Below are positions 57,375-64,000 of a stretch of DNA of 64,000 bases, in pieces (positions within the stretch are counted from its first letter, which is position 1; the number at the start of each line of letters is the position of its first letter). The position numbers were made by a program, and so were the translations under genes. Location: positions 1 through 64,000 of the forward strand of contig CAILLA010000215.1 of NCBI GenBank assembly GCA_903834925.1, given 5' to 3'. This stretch comes from an uncultured Schlesneria sp. (GTDB lineage: Bacteria; Planctomycetota; Planctomycetia; Planctomycetales; Planctomycetaceae). The notes under the pieces were generated by a model. It did no database searches, had not been told where the DNA came from, and saw only the letters and a program-made list of their open reading frames with translations.

Positions 57375-60293
57375 TTAGGCTTCGGACTGGTTTCCAATCC
57401 CGCGTTCGATCGAAGGTTGACCAATGTTTTCGGCCACAGGGGGTGGCGAAGATTGTTCGCCATGTCTTCTCAGCGAGATCAGCGTCATGATCGCTGGTAA
57501 CACGACGACAGAGATCAGCAGGCAACTTCCGACACCGACTGACGATACAACGCCAATGCTCTTCAGGCCCCGATGCGGCGCAATGATCATGCTGCCGAAT
57601 CCGACCATGTTCGTAAAGGACGTCAGAATCAGCGAGTTGATCATGCTGGGCGACGACACGTAACGCCGGCCTGACTGTCGGCGATAATCGTGCATCACAT
57701 GGACTCCGTTATCCACGCCGATTCCGAGAATTAACGGCAGGATGATCAGGTTCGCAGGATTGAGATCAACTCCTAACAACCCCATTGTCCCCAGCATCAG
57801 AGCCGCACCGGCTAATGGTGGCAGCAAAGCCAAGGCGATGTTTCTCAGCCCTTCAAGGTCAACTATGGCAACAAGCACGATCGTTGTGATGACATAGGCG
57901 ATTCCAAGTTGTTCGTAGCCAAGCTGTTTTCCCATCGATTTTGCGATGTATGCCACCACAGCCACTCCCGCCATCGGCGCCAGGACCGCAATTAAAGTGT
58001 TACGCAGATTGAGAAAATCGAGCACCAGCACGAGATAGATCGCCAGTAGCGCATAGACTGCGACCCGTTTGTAACTTTGCCAGATTTGCTGTGACGCCTC
58101 GTAGTTCTGAAGCGGTACGCCAGTCACTTCGGGATCAACCTGACGGACGGCATTGACGAATTGTTCGAGTGGTTCGATATCCCAGATTTCGTATCGAGGG
58201 TGAATTTGCAGCGACCACCGACCCGGCCGAGCGAATCGCGAAACGACGGCAGAAGGGAGGTCCCCCAGAGTCACTGGCTCGGGGTTTGAAACCGCTTGCA
58301 GGCCCCGGAATCTCGCAAGAAGGTCGGCCTTCATCTGCATCTGATAGTCTGTCAAAATCGCGGTTTGCTGATCCATCGGCAGTCGGTCCAGCGATTCAAC
58401 GATTTGGGAGATCTGTTGTTGAATACTGGCGTTTGTCGAAGCGGGCGCCTCATCCAGCGATGCTGCAAAACGTTCTAACCTTTCGCGAATCAAGACGGGG
58501 TCAATGCTTCCCGCTTCGGGCCATTCGCTGGGAAGATCAGACAACAGCGCATGGATCCCTTGGATCAAAAGCGCTTTGTCCGACGGTTGCTGCGGCAGGA
58601 CCGAAGCGACTTCGTCCACGTGATGGACTTCAGGCAGTGCTTCAAACCGTTTCTTAAGATCGAGTGCCTCGGCAGGGCTGTTGGCCGTTGTGACCGCAAA
58701 CAACGTGCGGCTGTTTGGCTCATGCACCAGCCTTTTCTGCAGTTCAACCGATGGAATCCCATCCGCTTGCAGGTGAAGCAGGTTGTAATCGTACTTGACC
58801 CTCATCCCGTACCACGAAAGCCAAGCGATTAACGCAACCGATGTGACCGTGACGGCCAGCGGCCAGCGCGAAGTGACCTGGCTGATCACGTTTAACTTCA
58901 GCGGAGCTGGTAGACGTTTTGGGTCGGTATGGCGATCGACGAGCGAAATGCTTGACGGCATCACAAAAAATGCCGACAGAGCACAAAGCAGGATTCCCCC
59001 TCCGGCAATCATTCCAAGCTCGGCGATACCCAGAAAATCGGTCAGGATCGCACAAAAGAATGCCAATGAGGTTGTGGTGGCAGCGGTAAGAATCCCCGGC
59101 CCCACGTCTTGTGCCGTGGCGATCAATGCCGGACGCAGATCCTGCCCTTCATGACGAAATTGAAGATATTGGGACAAATACAAAATGGCATAATCGCTTC
59201 CCAACCCAACGAGCATTGTCACGAAGGAAACCGACAGGATATTCAAGTGCCCGACTGTCGCTGTTGCGAACCCGAATCCCAACGCCGTTCCAACGGCGAG
59301 CATTAACTGGCCGAGTAACGGGTGTTTCACCCCCCGAAATCCGACTACCAGTAACAGCCCGACGCCGCCGAAGGAAATGATCGACTGCCAGATCATTGAA
59401 TCCTGCGACGAACGCATTTCGTCCCGCTCAAGCGACGGAATCCCCGTGATTCCCAATTTGGCATGAGGATATTTGCGACTCGCTTCCGCCAGTAATGCTT
59501 CCATTCGATCGACCGATTTGTCCGTCCCGTCAAATCCGGTCGCCTTCTGTACCGGCTGAGCCTTCAGAAAACCCATCGTTCTTTTGTCATTGGTCAGGTA
59601 GTGAACCTCAGCCGCTTTTCCCAGCGATTGCTGGTCCATTGGCATGGTCAACTGCCAGGGTGAAACAAACTGATCGGGATTCTTAATGAATTGTGCCAGA
59701 CTTTGCACAAAGCCCTCTGCCACTCGTAACACTTCCGCTGTCGATTGAACATCACCCGATTCGACCGCACGAGCGACCTGCGGCTTAAGATTCGTAAAGA
59801 CCTGGTTCAGACTATACATCTGCCAGCGACCCTTCAGAATCGGGCCGAAGCTTTCGAGCCAGTTGATCAGACCGTCTAACTCTTTGGGCGACAGATACTG
59901 CAGCCCCTTCGACGCCAAACCTCGCTGATCGACCTTGTACAGCACGTCGCGAAAGAATTCGGGTTCGCTTTCAACCTGTGTTCCGAGTTCATCCAGGATC
60001 GCGTCGATTTCATCAGGTTCATCGGCTTCGACGACGACAACGATGTCATTGGAATCGCCAAAGTCTTTCGTATATTTGATCCACCGCTGCTGATAATCGG
60101 CTTTAGGATCAATCAGATCGGACCGATCCGTTTTGAATTTCAGGTAGAGTGCGGAATAGCCAGCGGACGCCGCTGCGAGCAATAGGACAAGAAACAGCGT
60201 CAAGCCGGGAGCGAGAGTCACCGTCGAGGTGATCGCCTTCAATAATCGAGTGACGAGTGCCCCTTGCGAGTGGTTTGAAACGTCGTCAGACAT
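57375..60293 (-). CDS. MMPL/RND family transporter (HpnN-like)
   Basis: Two repeats of 5-6 TMs with GLGSDYAILYLSQYLQFR and GIGVDNGVHVMHDYRRQ signatures. Confidence 0.9.
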   Translation of the reverse strand: MSDDVSNHSQGALVTRLLKAITSTVTLAPGLTLFLVLLLAAASAGYSALYLKFKTDRSDLIDPKADYQQRWIKYTKDFGDSNDIVVVVEADEPDEIDAILDELGTQVESEPEFFRDVLYKVDQRGLASKGLQYLSPKELDGLINWLESFGPILKGRWQMYSLNQVFTNLKPQVARAVESGDVQSTAEVLRVAEGFVQSLAQFIKNPDQFVSPWQLTMPMDQQSLGKAAEVHYLTNDKRTMGFLKAQPVQKATGFDGTDKSVDRMEALLAEASRKYPHAKLGITGIPSLERDEMRSSQDSMIWQSIISFGGVGLLLVVGFRGVKHPLLGQLMLAVGTALGFGFATATVGHLNILSVSFVTMLVGLGSDYAILYLSQYLQFRHEGQDLRPALIATAQDVGPGILTAATTTSLAFFCAILTDFLGIAELGMIAGGGILLCALSAFFVMPSSISLVDRHTDPKRLPAPLKLNVISQVTSRWPLAVTVTSVALIAWLSWYGMRVKYDYNLLHLQADGIPSVELQKRLVHEPNSRTLFAVTTANSPAEALDLKKRFEALPEVHHVDEVASVLPQQPSDKALLIQGIHALLSDLPSEWPEAGSIDPVLIRERLERFAASLDEAPASTNASIQQQISQIVESLDRLPMDQQTAILTDYQMQMKADLLARFRGLQAVSNPEPVTLGDLPSAVVSRFARPGRWSLQIHPRYEIWDIEPLEQFVNAVRQVDPEVTGVPLQNYEASQQIWQSYKRVAVYALLAIYLVLVLDFLNLRNTLIAVLAPMAGVAVVAYIAKSMGKQLGYEQLGIAYVITTIVLVAIVDLEGLRNIALALLPPLAGAALMLGTMGLLGVDLNPANLIILPLILGIGVDNGVHVMHDYRRQSGRRYVSSPSMINSLILTSFTNMVGFGSMIIAPHRGLKSIGVVSSVGVGSCLLISVVVLPAIMTLISLRRHGEQSSPPPVAENIGQPSIERGIGNQSEA

Positions 60294-60356
60294 GAAAAGT
60301 CCTGGAGGTCTGAATTGTTCTCGAATTCGAGAGTTGGCGTCCCTGCAACGGCCTGA

Positions 60357-61523
60357 TCATCGTTGTGCCTGCGTCAAATCATGATATCGATGTAACCCAG
60401 CGTTTTGACGGGCCAGCTTCTTGAGGAAGGAATCCGGACTTAAATCCGCCCCAATCCCAAATTCGACAACGTGAATCAAGGCTTTCCGCTTGTTGCCTCG
60501 CTTCAGATCAAAAAGGTCTTTGGCGCTCAATTCGGGTGCGTCCGCGTCAGTTAATAAGTAGATCACCTCAGGATCATAACTGAGCGCAAGTGATATCGCA
60601 CCCATTCGGTTGGTGCCCGAATCTGGCTGGATTCCGGTCAGGAATTGCTTGGCCAATCGCAGGTTGACCGAGGTCGCGGGCAACAGTCGGGTTCGTTCGC
60701 CCTGTCGATTCATCGTATGATTTGTCAGGTTAAAAAAGATCACCTGAAACTGCGACGTGGGCGTCAGTTCTTGCAGACTATCCCAGAGTTTCTGTCGTGC
60801 GATTTGCATGGCATCGTGCTGACGCATGCTCTCCGACGCATCAATCACATAGACGACCCGCTTGGCCGAGGCCTTAATGCCGAAGAAGCTTGTTTGATGC
60901 CCACCCGTTCCTGATGCGCCACCCTTTCCAGGTTCCTCTCCAGCACCTTGACCATCGGAATTGCCAGGATTCGACGCCAAGCCATTCCCATTTTCGTCAC
61001 TTGTTGATTTACCAGCAAATGCTGCCGGTTCTCGATTCTTGACCGTGGAAGAGTGCAGATCAGTCTGATTGAAATTGATTGACTCAATATTGTCTTGTTG
61101 ATTTCGATTTGCGACTTTCAATGACGAATGCAGTTCCGGATCGATCGGATTCGGATTCTCTTGCGTTGCCCCAAAGACGGTTTGCGGATCGGTTTCAGCC
61201 ACCGTCAGCAATCGCGGTTGTTCTTTTGCAGACTGCATTTCGACCGTTTTGTGAACCTCATTCGAACCGTCCGATTCTGCATCGGGGATCACCGAATCGG
61301 TGGCCCGCCCCCTGCCTCCGGGTTCTCCTGATCCTGCCGAACCTCCTGGAATCCAGGTTGCTGACCAGTTATCGCCATTCCCTGATTTGCCGTTTCCTTG
61401 GCCAGGCGAACGAAACTCGAAAAACTGCAGCAGGACAAACAGGACGAATGCGTGAAACGATAACGACACCAGCAACGTTTTTCGCCACGGTCTCGTGCGA
61501 ACCTTTCTCGCTGGGGCTGTCAT
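60357..61523 (-). CDS. vWA domain protein with N-terminal TonB-like membrane anchor
   Basis: RRVVYVIDASESMRQHDAM-like MIDAS (KRVVYVIDASESM); N-terminal KTLLVSLSFHAFVLFVLLQFFEF with SxxxH; Gly-rich linker; ORF opens at 61559. Confidence 0.88.
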   Translation of the reverse strand: MTAPARKVRTRPWRKTLLVSLSFHAFVLFVLLQFFEFRSPGQGNGKSGNGDNWSATWIPGGSAGSGEPGGRGRATDSVIPDAESDGSNEVHKTVEMQSAKEQPRLLTVAETDPQTVFGATQENPNPIDPELHSSLKVANRNQQDNIESINFNQTDLHSSTVKNREPAAFAGKSTSDENGNGLASNPGNSDGQGAGEEPGKGGASGTGGHQTSFFGIKASAKRVVYVIDASESMRQHDAMQIARQKLWDSLQELTPTSQFQVIFFNLTNHTMNRQGERTRLLPATSVNLRLAKQFLTGIQPDSGTNRMGAISLALSYDPEVIYLLTDADAPELSAKDLFDLKRGNKRKALIHVVEFGIGADLSPDSFLKKLARQNAGLHRYHDLTQAQR

Positions 61524-61788
61524 TTCAAGAACATCCTTCTGGTGCACTGGCTGTTTCAATTCGCCGAGATTCCTTCAATCGTCTCCTGGAACCGCAATTT
61601 GGGTAATCTTCCACATCTTCCACGTGTCTGGCTACCTCAAAACGACCAGATTTGCCCTCGGACATCAATGTCCCCACAAGATGCCAAATCCGCCTTTCGG
61701 CAACCTGCCAGTCAAGTTTTTGTAAAAACTCGTGTGGAATTTACGTAGCAAGCTCGATTCACTACTTGAATCGGTGCAAGTCCCGGTT

Positions 61789-61977
61789 CTATGATGCTGT
61801 GAACGCAAACCTCGACATGAAGTCACGTAAGCGAAAATGTCCGCCAACCTGAATGACGGGCAATCGGTCCCTTTCGAACTTTTCAGCCGAATTTGCCTTT
61901 CCACAAAAAGTCACTTCAACAACTGTCGCAAATACTATGGCAGAGAGTATAACCAGAGGATTCAACTTGATCTTCAC
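61789..61977 (-). CDS. Candidate small secreted protein
   Basis: MKIKLNPLVILSAIVFATVVEVTFCGKANSA-EKFERD resembles a signal peptide with AxA-like cleavage; only 62 aa. Confidence 0.3.
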   Translation of the reverse strand: MKIKLNPLVILSAIVFATVVEVTFCGKANSAEKFERDRLPVIQVGGHFRLRDFMSRFAFTAS

Positions 61978-62039
61978 GGACTTTGCTCAATAGCCGCACG
62001 CCAGGTCGGCGATTCCCATTACAAAACAGGAGCTGCTTC

Positions 62040-62858
62040 ATGCTTTCTACGACGAAACATCGTACTGTCCCAGTTTGGCTGATGATTGTTCTACTGACCG
62101 TTTCGATGGGAATCTTTTCACGGCCGATCATGGTTCATGCTCAGGCGGATGATGGTGCCAAACCCGCGTCATCGGAGCCCGCTGCAAAAACAGCTGACAG
62201 CCCCCGAAGCCAATCGATGTTGATGTGGATCATTCATACGTCTGGCTGGATCGGTGCGTTCATCCTGGCGATTTCCATTTACTTCATCGCGACGGTGATG
62301 CAGTTGTTTCTCGAATTGCGTTCCCCGGTCGTTGCTCCGCCCGAACTGATGGAAGAGTGTGAAGCCTTGCTGGTCAAACGCGACTTCAATGGCATCTATA
62401 AAGTTGCAAAAGAAAATACCAGTGAACTGGGACAATTGATCGCGACCGGAATGGTGGGGTTGTCCACGGGTCTCAGTGACGCCCGCGAAGCCATCGATCG
62501 TCAGGGTGAAGTCATCACCGTCGAAATGGAAAAACGGATCAGCATGCTCGCCGTGATTGGTACCCTGGGGCCACTGATCGGTCTGTTAGGAACTCTCAAA
62601 GGAATGATCGGAAGCTTCAGCGTCATCGCCATGTCGGATACGCAATTGAAGGCCAGTGAAGTCGCCGGTGGTATTTCCGAAGCTCTGGTGCTGACGTTTG
62701 AAGGGGTCGGACTGTCGGTTCCGGCAATCTACTTCTTCGCCCTGTTCAAGAATCGTGTCGCCAGCCTGAGCGTCCAGACGCTGAATGCAGCTGATGAATT
62801 TATTCGCCGCCTGCATGCTGCCGCACACAAGAAACCAACCACTGAAGCCGCTTCCTGA
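62040..62858 (+). CDS. MotA/TolQ/ExbB proton channel family protein with N-terminal signal/extension
   Basis: LAVIGTLGPLIGLLGTLKGMIGSFSVIAMSDTQLKASEVAGGISEALVLTFEGVGLSVPAIYFFALFKNR; ORF opens at 61983. Confidence 0.94.
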   Translation: MLSTTKHRTVPVWLMIVLLTVSMGIFSRPIMVHAQADDGAKPASSEPAAKTADSPRSQSMLMWIIHTSGWIGAFILAISIYFIATVMQLFLELRSPVVAPPELMEECEALLVKRDFNGIYKVAKENTSELGQLIATGMVGLSTGLSDAREAIDRQGEVITVEMEKRISMLAVIGTLGPLIGLLGTLKGMIGSFSVIAMSDTQLKASEVAGGISEALVLTFEGVGLSVPAIYFFALFKNRVASLSVQTLNAADEFIRRLHAAAHKKPTTEAAS

Positions 62859-62878
62859 AAATTATCGAGGAGGATGGA

Positions 62879-63334
62879 ATGTCAGATCATAATTCCGATA
62901 GAGCGGAACCGAACCTCACGCCACTGCTCGACATGGTCTTTCAATTGATCACGTTCTTTATGCTCGTGATCAATTTCAAAGGGGCGTCAATGGATCTGTC
63001 GTTGAAGCTGCCTGTGCTGGGGTCGGCTCGTCCGCTGGAACGGCATGGCAAGCTTGAACCACTCTTGCTCAACATTGACACCGATGGACGAGTGACCGTC
63101 CAGGGCAAAAAAATTGACGTCGAACAATTCATCACGAAAGAGGCCCGCGTCCTCAAGAATCAGTTACAGATTTTGGGAACACCGATCGAAAACGGAGAAT
63201 TACCCGTTCCGGTGATCGTTCGAGCCGACCGGTCGGCACCGTTTCATCTGGTCAACCGGATTCTGAAACTCTGTCAGGAACAAGGGTATCGCCAGTTCTC
63301 GTTGAGCGCGATGACGCGCGAGGAGAAACACTAA
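62879..63334 (+). CDS. ExbD/TolR family protein
   Basis: AEPNLTPLLDMVFQLITFFMLVINF; PVIVRADRSAPFHLVNRILKLCQEQGY. Confidence 0.92.
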   Translation: MSDHNSDRAEPNLTPLLDMVFQLITFFMLVINFKGASMDLSLKLPVLGSARPLERHGKLEPLLLNIDTDGRVTVQGKKIDVEQFITKEARVLKNQLQILGTPIENGELPVPVIVRADRSAPFHLVNRILKLCQEQGYRQFSLSAMTREEKH

Positions 63335-63335
63335 G

Positions 63336-63887
63336 ATGCAGCGCAGTCACAGCCAGCGCCGACGTCGACGCAAACGCGATCAGGGTTCGGTCGAGATGAA
63401 TCTCGCCGCCATGCTCGACATGGCGTTTCAGCTCTTGACGTTTTTCATCCTGACCTTTCGGCCCGCACCGATCGAAGGCCAATTGTCGCTGAATCTGCCT
63501 CCGCCAGTACCAGTCACGACCCCGGAAGCGAGTGCCACGGGTGGTACGGGGATCGAAAACGTTCTCACAATGGAAACATTGCATTTGCACGTTGTCGCCA
63601 ACGATCGAGGGGACGTTTCCGAATTGAGAGTCGAATTGAATCCTGTCGTTCAAGGCAAGCTGGACGAGGCGAACATTCAGCGTCTTGACCAGAATCTGCA
63701 TGCGAAATTTGCCGTGAAACAGATTCCGTTCGATCGGATTCAGATCGCCGTCGATGGCAGGCTTCGATACGGTGAACTGATGAAGATTATTGATGTCTGT
63801 CACCGTCAAAAACTGCCCGATGGTTCGGCCATGCAAAAAATCAGTTTTTCTGAAGTCGACGTCGGAGCAAGCTCCAGTCCGAAATGA
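63336..63887 (+). CDS. ExbD/TolR-like protein
   Basis: SVEMNLAAMLDMAFQLLTFFILTFRPAP; C-terminal RYGELMKIIDVCHRQKL. Confidence 0.88.
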   Translation: MQRSHSQRRRRRKRDQGSVEMNLAAMLDMAFQLLTFFILTFRPAPIEGQLSLNLPPPVPVTTPEASATGGTGIENVLTMETLHLHVVANDRGDVSELRVELNPVVQGKLDEANIQRLDQNLHAKFAVKQIPFDRIQIAVDGRLRYGELMKIIDVCHRQKLPDGSAMQKISFSEVDVGASSSPK

Positions 63888-63895
63888 GGTAGATC

Positions 63896-64000
63896 ATGCG
63901 CCGTTACACTGCTCGTCCCTACGGAGGTTCCGTCTCCGGCACGCGACTTTTGTCGATGCTGATGGCGATTCTTGTTCTTGGGATGCTCTATAATCGGTTG
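63896..64000 (+). CDS. Partial CDS, N-terminally TM-anchored protein (runs off window)
   Basis: ATG at 63896 opens MRRYTARPYGGSVSGTRLLSMLMAILVLGMLYNRL to the window end, directly after the ExbD gene. Confidence 0.6.
   Translation, partial: MRRYTARPYGGSVSGTRLLSMLMAILVLGMLYNRL

Overview
The window is a planctomycete-type chromosomal segment, judged from DUF1501, PSD1/DUF1549/DUF1553, DUF3500 and neutral-ceramidase-like genes and many ExbB/ExbD genes. Its core is a respiratory supercluster on the minus strand (about 3.4-23.4 kb): Rieske, split b6f-like cytochrome b, an octaheme cytochrome with a PDZ-like domain, a cupredoxin-like lipoprotein, a diheme cytochrome c, aa3-type oxidase subunits I-IV, heme A biosynthesis, SCO/DUF420 assembly factors and an embedded ABC exporter. 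Next come housekeeping genes (proB, cobA-hemD fusion, tilS, MFS, bioF, HIT), a block of hydrolases and secreted planctomycete proteins, recQ, a P450, and two ExbB/ExbD clusters around an RND/MMPL transporter and a vWA protein whose N-terminal membrane anchor carries a TonB-like SxxxH motif. Several dispersed intergenic repeat families were found by eye. One is a ~171-bp element with up to 34-bp perfect terminal inverted repeats (four copies), and one copy is interrupted by a different 119-bp inverted-repeat element flanked by a 5-bp target duplication. I saw no rRNA, tRNA, CRISPR array, transposase or prophage. All functional assignments come from sequence motifs recalled from known families; no database search was run.
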